A stretch of 31,695 nucleotides of DNA from Ochromonas danica (lineage: Eukaryota > Sar > Chrysophyceae > Chromulinales > Chromulinaceae): the NCBI GenBank assembly GCA_015146655.1, contig VKHL01000232.1, positions 1 through 31,695 on the forward strand, given 5' to 3'. The translations under genes were made by a program, and so were the position numbers. Each line of letters opens with the position of its first letter. The stretch's first letter is position 1. Shown piece after piece: positions 1-11,500 of this stretch. The notes under the pieces were generated by a model. That model saw only the letters and a program-made list of their open reading frames with translations, searched no databases and was not told where the DNA came from.

Positions 1-2830
1 GCTTTCTTCCACAAAGGAGAGAGTTGACTGTCCCTCTTTCTCTTTCCCCTTGTCTACTTGCGCTTCCTCGAAAGAGATCAGTGAAGCAGCAGAGGAAAAG
101 CCAAATACCGCTTTACTTCTCACATTTCTATAAACCTCATCATCATCTACTGGAGGAGGAACGTAGATAGATCGATATATTTCGTGCAGGCGATTAACTT
201 TGATGCGTGCTTCACTATTTCCTATCACCTTTTGCACAGTGTTTTGAATGGAATTAAAGGCTGTGGAATCGTTCAAATAGGCTGCTTTCGTCACTCCTTG
301 AAATCCTTGGCCAACAGATAAGCGAACAATAAAACGCAATGCAGTTGTTGGAGACAATGTCGGCTGACTTGATGGCTGCGTTGTAGGCTGACTGCTGGGC
401 TGAGCAGATGGTTGGGTGGTTGGTTGACTACTGGGCTGTCGAGTAGGCTGTGTGCTGGGTTGCGAAGATGGTTGTGTAGATGGTTGTGAAGTTGGTTGCG
501 TGGTGGGTTGTCCAGATGGTTGAGTAGTTGGTTGAGTTGTTGGCTGGCTGCTGGGTTGAGCGGTTGGTTGAGATGACGGTTGACTTGAAGGCTGCCCAGA
601 TGGTTGGGACGTCGGCTGAGTTGACGGTTGAGATGAAGGTTGTGTAGATGGTTGAGATGAAGGCTGGGTTGTTGGTTGCGTTGTTGGTTGCATCGTAGGC
701 TGACTGCTCGGTTGAGTTGTTGGCTGACTTGAAGGTTGCCGAGATGGCTGGGACGTTGGTTGGGAAGAAGGCTGAACTGAAGGTTGAGCTGAAGGTTGTG
801 TAGATGGTTGAGATGAAGGCTGGGCGGTTGGTTGAGTTGTCGGTTGAGCACTAGGCTGACTGCTCGGTTGGGTGGTTGGCTGACTTGAAGGTTGGCTAGA
901 GGGTTGAGTAGTTGGTTGCGACGTTGGCTGGCTTGAAGGCTGAGATGAAGGTTGTGTAGATGGTTTGGATGAAGGCTGACTGCTTGGTCGCGACGATGGC
1001 TGAGAAGAAGGTTGAGAGGAAGGTCGGCTAGATGGTTGACTTGTAGGCAGTCCACTAGGTTGTCCACTTGGTTGACTGGTGGGAGAGCCAGTTGGCTGAC
1101 CTGAAGGTTGGGTAGATGGAACGCTGGTGGGTTGTGACGACGGCTGTGAAGAAGGTTGAGCTGAAGGTTGACTGCTAGGATGAGAAGTCGGCTGTGACGA
1201 CGGTTGAGCTGAAGGTTGAGAAGAAGGTTGAGTAGAGGGATGGGATGTTGGCTGTAAACTCGGTTGCGAAGATGGTTGACCACTAGGCTGGCCACTGGGT
1301 TCGCTGGAAGGTTGAGTAGTTGGCTGTCCCGTTGGGATTGACGTTGGCTGAGTCGACGGCTGAGAAGAAGGCTGTGAAGATGGTTGGGATGATGGTCTTG
1401 AGGAAGGAATACCACTTGGCTGAGAAGAAGGAGAACTTGTGGGTTGTCCAGATGGCTCAGAAGATGGCTGAAAAGTCGGTTGGCCAGATGGAATAGCAGT
1501 TGGTTGAGTTGTTGGCTGCATCGAAGGTTGGCTGCTGGGTTGACTTGTTGGCCGACTTGATGGTTGAGATGAAGGTTGTGTAGATGGTTTGGATGAAGGC
1601 TGACTGCTTGGTCGCGAAGATGGCTGAGAAGAAGGTTGAGAGGAAGGTCGGCCAGATGGTTGGCTTGTAGGCAATCCACTAGGTTGTCCACTTGGTTGAC
1701 TGGTGGGAGAGCCAGTTGGCTGACCTGAAGGTTGGGCAGATGGAACGCTGGTGGGCTGTGAGGATGGCTGTGAAGAAGGTTGAGCTGAAGGTTGGCTGCT
1801 CGGTATAGCTGATGGTTGAACAGACGGTTGAGCTGAAGGCTGAGAGGTAGGTTGGGCAGATGGGTGACTAGACGGCTGAGAGCTGGGTTGAGAAGATGGT
1901 TGACCACTTGGCTGACCAGTCGGCTCGGAGGAAGGTTGAACAGATGGTTGGCTGCTTGGTTGAGTTGACGGTTGAGATGATGGCCGAGCGGAAGGTTGAG
2001 AGGTAGGTTGAGTAGATGGACAACTAGACGGTTGAGAGCTCGGTTGTGAGGAAGGCTGCGAACTGGGTTGAGATGAAGGTATTGAACTTGGTTGCTTTGT
2101 TGGTTGTGAGCTGGGTTGAGATGATGGTACTGCACTCGGCTGTGAGCTAGGCTGAGCAGAGGGTTGACTACTGGGACATGACGACGGCTGGCTACTGGGT
2201 TGAGTTGAGGGCTGAGAGGAAGGCACAGTAGACGGCTGAGACGAAGGCTGAGATGATGGTTGTGCAGACGGTTGGGATGAAGGCACAGCAGAAGGCTGAG
2301 ATGTTGGTTGCATTGAAGGTTGGCTGCTGGGTTGACCACTGGGCTGGCTTGACGGTTGAGTACTTGGCTGACCAGTAGGCTGAGCCGACGGCGCGGATGA
2401 TGGCTGGCTGCTGGGCTGAGATGAAGGCTGCGAAGAAGGTTGGCCTGACGGACAACTCGATGGTTGACTACTGGGACAAGAAGAGGGTTGACTGCTGGGC
2501 TGAGAAGAAGGCTGCATGGAAGGCTGGGAAGAGGGTTGACCTGTCGGCCAACTACTGGGTTGCCCAGAAGGCTGAGAGCTGGGCTGAGACGTTGGTCGAG
2601 CTGTTGGTTGCGAAGAAGGCTGTGAAGAAGGTCGAGATGAAGGCTGAGCAGAAGGCTGCTCGCTGGGTTGGGTACTCGGCTGGGAGCTGGGCTTCGCTGA
2701 AGGCTGGGAACTGGGTTGGCCTGTGGGTTGGCTGGAAGGCTGGGAACTCGGGATGGAGGAGGGCTGGTTGCTAGGCTGGGAGGATGGTTGCGAGGTTGGC
2801 TGACTTGACGGCTGAGCAGAGGGCTGTGAA
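1..2830. repeat. Left arm of inverted segmental duplication
   Basis: The reverse complement of this segment matches 11140-13064 of the plus-strand gene. Bases 2192-2774 match 11197-11779 without a visible length change, and base 1 pairs with 13064. The arm is about 906 bp longer than its partner: 888 bp (74 units of 12 bp) inside the stalk and 18 bp inside the ectodomain. Both arms are coding. Confidence 0.9.
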
Positions 2831-5252
2831 GATGGTTGAGCAGATGGTTGGGAAGAAGGTCGACTAGATGGTTGTGAAGATGGACGAGAGGAAGGCTGAG
2901 TTGATGGCTGAGAAGAAGGATGTGCAGATGGTTGGGAAGAAGGCTGTGCTGTGGGTTGGGACGTGGGTTGCGAAGATGGTTGTGAGGTTGGCTGGCCAGT
3001 AGGTTGAGATGATGGTTGAGAAGAAGGTTGTGTTGTAGGTCGTGCAGAAGGTTGTGTTGTTGGCTGAGTCGATGGTGATGTGGTGGGTTGAGTAGATGGC
3101 TGTGCGCTTGGTTGTGCTGTGGGCTGAGAAGATGGTTGGGATGTGGGTTGAGAAGATGGTTGAGAAGAGGGACGACTTGATGGTTGGGAAGATGGCTTCG
3201 ATGAAGGCTGAGTTGATGGCTGAGAAGAAGGGTGTGCAGACGGTTGGGAAGAAGGCTGTGTGCTTGGTTGCGCGGAAGGTTGAGAAGATGGTTGGGATGT
3301 GGGTTGAGAAGACGGTTGAGACGAAGGTAGGGAGGAAGGCTGTCGAGATGGTTGCGACGTCGGCTGAGTTGAAGGCTGAGAAGAAGGATGTGCAGACGGT
3401 TGGGAAGAAGGCTGTGATGTGGGTTGGGATGTAGGTTGCAAAGATGGTTGTGAGGTTGGCTGGCCAGTAGGTTGAGATGATGGTCGAGAGGAAGGTTGTG
3501 TTGTAGGTCGTGCAGAAGGTTGTGTTGTTGGCTGAGTAGATGGTGATGCAGTGGGTTGAGTAGATGGCTGTGCGCTTGGTTGTGCTGTGGGCTGAGAAGA
3601 TGGTTGGGATGTGGGTTGAGAAGATGGTTGAGAGGAAGGTCGACTTGATGGTTGCCGAGATGGTTGCGACGTCGGCTGTGTTGAAGGCTGAGAAGAAGGA
3701 TGTGCAGACGGTTGGGAAGAAGGCTGTGCTGTGGGTTGGGATGTAGGTTGCGAAGAAGGATGTGCAGACGGTTGAGAAGACGGTTGAGAGGAAGGTCGGG
3801 AGGAAGGCTGCGTTGTTGGTCCTGCAGAAGGTTGTGTTGTTGGCTGAGTAGATGGTGATGTGGTGGGTTGAGTAGACGGCTGTGCGCTGGGTTGTGCGGT
3901 AGGCTGAGCAGAGGGCTGTGAAGATGGTTGAGCAGACGGTTGGGAAGAAGGTCGACTAGATGGCTGTGAAGATGGACGAGAGGAAGGCTGAGTTGATGGC
4001 TGAGAAGAAGGATGTGCAGATGGTTGGGAAGAAGGCTGTGATGTGGGTTGGGATGTGGGTTGCGAAGATGGTTGTGAGGTTGGCTGGCCAGTAGGTTGAG
4101 ATGATGGTCGAGAGGAAGGTTGTGTCGTAGGTCGTGCAGAAGGTTGTGTTGTTGGCTGAGTAGATGGTGATGCTGAAGGCTGGCTTGAGGGTTGTTCGGT
4201 AGGCTTTGATGTTGGCTGAGTAGTGGGCCTGCTTGAAGGTTGGGTAGAGGGCTGGGAAGACGGTCTCGAAGAAGGCTGTGAAGAAGGACGCGAAGAAGGC
4301 TGGCTACTCGGCCGAGCTGATGGTTGGGCCGAAGGTTGCTTCGTGGGTTGAGCGGTTGGCTGTGTGGAAGGCGAGCTGGATGGTTGGGAAGAGGGTTGGG
4401 AAGAGGGTTGAGACGTTGGTGAAGTTGATGGTTGTCCACTAGGTTTGCCACTAGGATGCGAAGATGGCTGTGCTGAAGGCTTTGAGCTGGGCTGCAAAGA
4501 GGGTTGACTTGTTGGTGCAGATGTTGGCTGAGTTGATGGCTTTGACGTGGGGCGCCTGGTTGGCTCGGAACTTGGCTGAGAAGAGGGTTTACAACTTGGC
4601 TGTGAGCTTGGTTGTGCTGATGGTTGAGATGTTGGCAGAGAACTGGGCTGTGAGCTCGGTTTTGTGGATGGCTGACAGGTCGGCTTGTTGGAAGGTTGTG
4701 AAGTAGGTTGAGTAGAAGGCTTCAAAGAAGGCTGAGATGTGGGAGAACTGGTGGGTTGCCCAGAAGGTTGTACAGTGGGAGACTCGGTGGGCTGTCCGGA
4801 TGGTCTTGAAGAGGGCTGCAACGTCGGTTGAGATGATGGTTGAGTTGTTGGTTGAGACGTTGGCACTCCGCTTGGTTGCGAAGAAGGGCGAATTGTTGGT
4901 TGACTACTGGGTATCGCAGAGGGTTGACTCGTTGGTTGTGTGCTGGGATGATTTGAAGGTTGAGATGAAGGCCGCCCTGATGGCTGGGAAGGCTTGCTGG
5001 AAGGTTCCATGGTAGGCAAATCTGCTCCTGCCAATCGTTGTTCTGGTGAAAGTCAACATCACACAAACAGTTATAGGAACAGCTCAGAAAGGGTTTCAAA
5101 ATGCGCTTACTTGACCATATTCGATTTTGAATGTCTGAAGCATTCGCTAGTTCTCTCTGCTTGATCGCATTCTGTAGAATGTCAGCAGTTTTGACTGACT
5201 GAAGACCACAAGCAATCAATAGAATGACAAGTAGAAAGGTATCCACCTTCAT
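1..5252 (-). CDS. Giant QPS-repeat secreted or surface protein, 3' end outside window
   Basis: Two exons are read on the minus strand: 5252-5111 and 5042 to the window edge, with an intron at 5043-5110 (GTAAGC donor, CACCAG acceptor, phase 1). The reading frame stays consistent from 5042 to base 1 at every point I checked. The chosen start, MKVDTFLLVILLIACG, is a good signal peptide; an in-frame upstream ATG at 5345 would add 31 hydrophobic residues. After about 65 residues the protein becomes a Ser/Thr-X-Gln-Pro tetrapeptide stalk for about 1,570 residues. From about base 345 to the edge it becomes a folded segment starting LRFIVRLSVGQGFQG, the same ectodomain start as in the plus-strand neighbour. 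At least 1,728 residues lie in the window. No propeller domain is visible, unlike the neighbour. Role is unknown; an adhesive or cell-coat protein is inferred from the signal peptide and low-complexity stalk. Confidence 0.85.
345..5020 (-). repeat. 12-bp coding minisatellite (QPS stalk) of the minus-strand gene
   Basis: Tandem 12-bp units encode X-Q-P-S/T tetrapeptides almost without a break. Higher-order copies lie at multiples of 156 bp. The motif GGTCGTGCAGAAGG and its variants recur near 3039, 3507, 3819 and 4131 (steps 468, 312, 312). TGGGATGTGGGTTGAGAA recurs at 3137, 3293 and 3605 (steps 156, 312). A segment near 930-1115 recurs at about 1555-1745 (offset 624). Because every indel seen is a multiple of 12 bp, the frame is kept. 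Confidence 0.9.
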
Positions 5253-5586
5253 TCTTTTGATTGATGGTAATATACTACTGCTTTTCAAACAACTAATAAA
5301 GGATAATACGAAAAGAATTGAAGGCAATGATATCTTCGACTTCAATTAGTTTGATCGTTTAGTTTTTCGTTCTGAATTGTTCAAAAACCACCAGATGAAA
5401 CAACAGCCAAGACTGTAAAACTCACACAAAGCGATTACAAAAGGAAGAAAATGCTTGTTTTATCTTGAAATGAAAACCGAGGAAACCGCCCAACCACAGC
5501 GTTCGTTTTGTTTTTCGTCATCTTGTGAATCTAGACGACCTTTCAAAGTCTTTTCTTTATTGAATATTATATTGATAGTTAGATCG
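5253..5586. promoter_or_regulatory. Shared divergent promoter region of the two giant genes
   Basis: This gap separates the two start codons and must hold both promoters unless the longer upstream ATGs (5345 minus, 5470 plus) are used. AT-rich stretches occur around 5565-5605, including TATATATA-like sequence just upstream of and overlapping the plus start. I see no defined operator or element. Co-regulation of the pair is an inference from the head-to-head layout. Confidence 0.5.
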
Positions 5587-8500
5587 ATGCCTTCGTCTAT
5601 ATATATTCAATTGCTATCCATCAGTATATGGATAAATTTGCTTTGGTTATCATCGATAGCTTCATTCACTTTGGAGTCGACCGTTGATAACCCGCAACTA
5701 GATCCGATCGCTTCTAGCCGAGGCAAACACCGCATATACACGACAAAGATGTTTCCACAAGGTAAGCTGAGTGATGAAAGTAATGAAAAGCTGAGATTAC
5801 ACACTTAATTGTGCATTTTCGTAGAAAACTCCAGGCGACTGACTTCAGAACTGTCAGGAGAGTTTGTGATGGCCAAGAGCAACAACAAAACAGATTGGAC
5901 GTACACTGCAGTGTGCTATGTAGATAATGGTGAAGTACTAGCAGCAGGCTATCAAATCTCTGGTGGGTCTGTAATTCGTTCCACGGATTATGGCGATACA
6001 TGGACTACCATCGCAGACGAAAATAGTGTTTCAGGTCTCTTTGGTTTGGCCGTTAGAAGACTATCTGATTCAATAGTGCGTTATTTGGCATCAGATATTG
6101 ATGGTGTCATTTATTCGTATGATGGCTCTTCTTGGTCAGCTCTCGCCACCATGTCTGGAACTACGATTGGCTTGACCATTGGAAGTAATGGCAATGCATT
6201 TGCTTCTGGCTCAGGCGGATTTGTGGCAACTTCTTCGAATTCTTCTAGCTATGCCACTTGGACCACTGTCAGCCCATCTGGTACTAATTCAAATGACACA
6301 CTCTATGACGTCTCCAGTTTGGATGGCACCTATGTCATAACAGTGGGAACTTCAGGACATGTGTTCTACTCCTCTAACGCTGGATCTTCATGGACTGCTG
6401 GAAGTAGCGGTACCACCAACGTCATTTATTGCATTTCTCAGCTGTCCAATTCAGTTGCCATGATTGCTGGCGAGAAAGGGTATCTGGCTAAGACCACGGA
6501 TGGTGGAGCGACGTGGACGACCATGTCTGCATTCTCAAGCAGCTATACATCTCGCTTCCATGCCATCTCTATGCTGGATAGCTCTGTAGCTTATGTGGTA
6601 GCAAGTCCTGTATCATCTGGATCATCTGGTGGAGTTGTCTATGAGACATTGGATGGCGGCTCCACGTGGTATCTTGTTCAAAGCACGACAGCTTCTCTTT
6701 ACAGTATCAAAATAATCGATTACACCCATGGTGTTATTGGAGCAGGACCTGGTACTGCCATTCTTCGCATGGTACCAAGTAAGTGGTGTGGTTCTTCTAC
6801 CATTGGAGTGTGTTGTATATATTGGCTTGCTTCGTTGTTTGTTGTCTTGATGTGGCGAATATGTTCACGGCTGTATTCCTGCTTTGATGTGCTGCATACT
6901 TCCTCTTGCTGTTCTTTTAGCATTATTTGAAGGGTTTATCGCCAATACTAAATTTTTCACTTGCTTTCTGAATAGGTCCAACTGGTCAACCAACTCGTCA
7001 GCCCACTGGCCAGCCGTCTGGTCAGCCTTCGAGGCAGCCAACAAGACAACCAACGTCGCAACCTACCTCTGAACCAACATCTCAACCAAGTCGAAAACCT
7101 ACATCTCAACCTTCTGCTCAACCAAGTAGTCAGCCAAGTGGTCAACCAGTTGCTTACCCAACATCCATACCTTCCTCACAACCATCGGGTAAACCCAGCA
7201 GTCAACCTTCCGGACAACCTTCTTCGCAACCAACTAATCCTACAAGTCAGCCAACTGCAAATCCAACAAATCCAACGGCGCAGCCGACTAGTCGCCCTTC
7301 ACATAGCATGGTTCCTTCATCTTCCCCATCGTCAAGTGCTCCAAGCAGGCGTCCCTCCTCTTTTCCTTCTGGGCAACCTTCCTCTTTGCCGACTCAACCG
7401 ACGGGGCAACCCTCTTCGCAGCCCTCTTCGCAGCCGTCAGCAAGACCAAGTACTGTTCCAACAACACAACCTTCATCACAACCAACCACCCAGCCCTCTG
7501 TTCAACCAAGTGCCATGCCATCGGCTCAGCCTAGCTCTCAGCCGTCTTCTCAACCAGTCGGTGCACCAACATCTATTCCCAGTGGTCAACCGAGCGGGCA
7601 GCCAAGTGGAAAGCCCTCGGCTCAACCGTCGAGTTGTCCCAGTGGTCAGCCGTCTACTCAACCTTCAGGATGCCCCACAAGCCAACCTACGGGTCAGCCA
7701 ACAGCTCAGCCAGTTGCTGCTCCCACCAACATTCCCTCATCACAGCCCTCTGGTCAACCTTCTTCTCGGCCTTCTGCACAGCCTAGCGAGAGACCCTCTT
7801 CTCAACCAACTTCAAAACCTTCCACCCAACCAAGTTCGAAACCTTCATCTCAACCTTCAAACCAGCCAACAGGTCAGCCTTCTGGCCAACCATCCGGCCA
7901 ACCCTCCGGTCAACCTTCGTCTCGACCTTCCGCACAACCGAGTGGGAGACCCTCTTCTCAACCGACATCAAAACCCTCCACCCAACCAAGCTCGCAACCA
8001 TCATCCCAACCTTCAAACCAGCCTTCTGCACAGCCTTCTGGCCAACCATCCGGCCAACCCTCCGGTCAACCTTCCTCTCGACCTTCTGCGCAGCCCAGTG
8101 GGAGACCCTCTTCTCAACCGACATCAAAACCTTCAAACCAACCAAGCTCGCAACCATCATCCCAACCTTCGAGTCAGCCTTCTGCACAGCCTTCCGGCCA
8201 ACCATCTGGCCAACCCTCTGGTCAACCTTCCTCTCGACCTTCCGCACAGCCGAGTGGGAGGCCCTCCTCTCAACCGACATCAAAACCCTCCACCCAACCA
8301 AGCTCGCAACCTTCATCCCAACCTTCAAACCAGCCAACAGGTCAGCCTTCTGGCCAACCATCTGGTCAACCCTCCAGTCAACCTTCGTCTCGACCTTCTG
8401 CACAGCCTAGTGGGAGACCCTCCTCTCAACCGACATCAAAACCCTCCACCCAACCAAGCTCGCAACCTTCATCCCAACCTTCAAACCAGCCAACAGGTCA

Positions 8501-11500
8501 GCCTTCTGGCCAACCATCTGGTCAACCCTCCAGTCAACCTTCGTCTCGACCTTCTGCACAGCCTAGTGGGAGACCCTCCTCTCAACCGACATCAAAACCC
8601 TCCACCCAACCAAGCTCGCAACCTTCATCCCAACCTTCAAACCAGCCAACAGGTCAGCCTTCTGGCCAACCATCTGGTCAACCCTCCAGTCAACCTTCGT
8701 CTCGACCTTCTGCACAGCCTAGTGGGAGACCCTCCTCTCAACCGACATCAAAACCCTCCACCCAACCAAGCTCGCAACCTTCATCCCAACCTTCAAACCA
8801 GCCAACAGGTCAGCCTTCTGGCCAACCATCTGGTCAACCCTCCAGTCAACCTTCGTCTCGACCTTCTGCACAGCCTAGTGGGAGACCCTCCTCTCAACCG
8901 ACATCAAAACCCTCCACCCAACCAAGCTCGCAACCTTCATCCCAACCTTCAAACCAGCCAACAGGTCAGCCTTCTGGCCAACCATCTGGTCAACCCTCCA
9001 GTCAACCTTCGTCTCGACCTTCTGCACAGCCTAGTGGGAGACCCTCCTCTCAACCAAGCTCGCAACCTTCATCCCAGCCTTCTTCGTTCCCATCTTCGCA
9101 GCCTTCGAGCCAGCCGAGCTCCAAGCCAAGTGGTCAACCAAGTGGATGTCCAACAGGACAGCCTTCTATTAGGCCTTCTGCTAGACCGAGCGGTCAGCCG
9201 AGTGGTCAGCCATCTTCTGTCCCTTCATGCCAGCCTTCGTCACGACCAACCGCGAATCCAACGAACCCTACGTCTCACCCCACTGGCCAGCCATCCACTC
9301 AGCCGTCTTCTTTCCCCTCTTCTCAACCTTCAGGTCATCCCAGTGGTCAACCTTCAGCTCAACCTTCGTCTTATCCTTCCAGTCAGCCATCAGCACAACC
9401 TAGTAGTTGCCCCTCGACTGTTCCCACAAGCATGCCTACGGGCTTTGTTTATCCAGGTGTTTGGTGGTCTATCCAGGCTGGTTTAACTTCAGATGCTTTC
9501 TTGGGAGCTACATGGCTCAATAGTTTGAATTGTGTTTTAGTTGGAAGAGCTTTGCTGGATGGAGTAATAGTGGCAAGCTTGGATCGTGGAGTCAGTTGGA
9601 CTCGTACATTGGTTACCAATTCACCTTTCTCGGACGTCACATCTTATGATCCTGGATCAGGTACAACCTATATTCTAGCGCTGTCGTTAGGTGGGTTGGT
9701 ATACTGCTCAAGAAATGGAGGGATCACGTGGACACAATGCACAACATCTGCCATGGGTTCCTTATTTTATGGTATTGGAGTCGGCTCGAATGGTGTAGCT
9801 TATGCAGTTGGCAACGCTGGACAAGTGTACACTTCGAGCTATTCTTCTTCTTATGTGACATGGACTGCGAAGTCTCTTTCTGTTTCTTCCCCTCCTCGCC
9901 TGAATGCCGTGGCAACTTATGATGGTGTTGTTGTCTACGTGGCGGGTGTGTCTGGTAATGTCTATAAGTCTACCAATGCAGGAACTTCTTGGACTGCCTT
10001 GACGAAGACGACATACATCAACATTTATGCAATCTCTGTGTCGAGCAATGTTGATGTCTTGTTCACCGGGGCGGCAAGAATGGGAAGGATTAGTGCAGAT
10101 GGGGGAAATAGTTGGACTAAGTTGAATATATTTCCCAGTGGTGGAGCTAATGCCAGCACCTATCCTCCTCATTCTGCTCATATGCTGACATCCGCTGTGT
10201 CGTTTTGCGGAGGATTAAGTGGAGCAGTGTACAAAACTGTGAATGGTGGTTTCAAGTGGAATCCCGAGTCGTTGGTAGTTGCAAGTTCTGGTCAGTCTAT
10301 TTACAGCTTGAATATGTATTCGACGAATGTTGGCGTGGCAGGAGACAGCATAGGAAATGCTTATCTCTTGACACCAGCACCCACAGCTATGCCCACCAGC
10401 CAGCCTTCAGGCCAGCCCAGTGGTCAGCCATCAAGTCAACCCACTGGCCAACCTACTGGACTTCCGTCTACCCAGCCTTCTTCACTTCCATCATCACAGC
10501 CATCTGGACAGCCCACCGTTCGGCCTTCAAGTCAACCGAGCAGTCAGCCTTCCGGTTCACCCGCAAGCCAACCAACTTCTGTCCCATCTTCTCAGCCAAC
10601 AGGTCAACCAAGCAGTTCTCCAACAACGCAACCATCAACACAACCCAGCTCGATGCCTTCTTCCCAGCCTAGTGCCAGACCTTCTTCGCAACCAAGTAGC
10701 TACCCGACAAGTCAACCCTCTTCACAGCCGTCGGCCTGTCCTTCCTCTCAACCTTCATCTTCTCCTTCCTCTCAACCTTCAGGTCAACCGTCAGCTCAGC
10801 CTTCAGGTCAACCCTCTGGAAAGCCATCGTCTCAACCATCTACGCAACCTAGTGCAGTTCCTTCTTCACAACCAAGTGCGCTTCCATCCGCCCAACCTTC
10901 CTCTGTACCATCATCCCAGCCAACGGCATGCCCTTCAGCACAACCGTCCTCCTATCCTTCCTCTCAACCATCAAGTGAGCCATCTAGCCAACCCACGGGT
11001 AACCCCAGCGGGCAACCTACCAATCAGCCGTCCTCACAACCAACTTCTCAGCCTTCTTGTCAGCCTACGTCCGAACCCACTTCTCAACCCTCCTCACGAC
11101 CCTCTTCCCAACCATCTAGTCGACCTTCCTCTCAACCATCTTCACAGCCCTCTGCTCAGCCGTCAAGTCAGCCAACCTCGCAACCATCCTCCCAGCCTAG
11201 CAACCAGCCCTCCTCCATCCCGAGTTCCCAGCCTTCCAGCCAACCCACAGGCCAACCCAGTTCCCAGCCTTCAGCGAAGCCCAGCTCCCAGCCGAGTACC
11301 CAACCCAGCGAGCAGCCTTCTGCTCAGCCTTCATCTCGACCTTCTTCACAGCCTTCTTCGCAACCAACAGCTCGACCAACGTCTCAGCCCAGCTCTCAGC
11401 CTTCTGGGCAACCCAGTAGTTGGCCGACAGGTCAACCCTCTTCCCAGCCTTCCATGCAGCCTTCTTCTCAGCCCAGCAGTCAACCCTCTTCTTGTCCCAG

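Noticed and set aside
291-4451. Long open frame of Leu/Asn/His-rich protein on the minus strand
   Set aside because: It is a shifted reading of the 12-bp QPS minisatellite. A 12-bp period keeps several frames free of stops. The true frame, followed from the signal-peptide exon, reads X-Q-P-S.
5825-6778. Photosystem II assembly factor Ycf48/HCF136
   Set aside because: The blades share the Asp-box pattern only. The protein has a secretory signal, QPS stalks and membrane helices, so a chloroplast assembly role is not supported.
7760-9058. CRISPR-like array
   Set aside because: The 156-bp units are directly adjacent, coding, and have no unique spacers; the host is eukaryotic.
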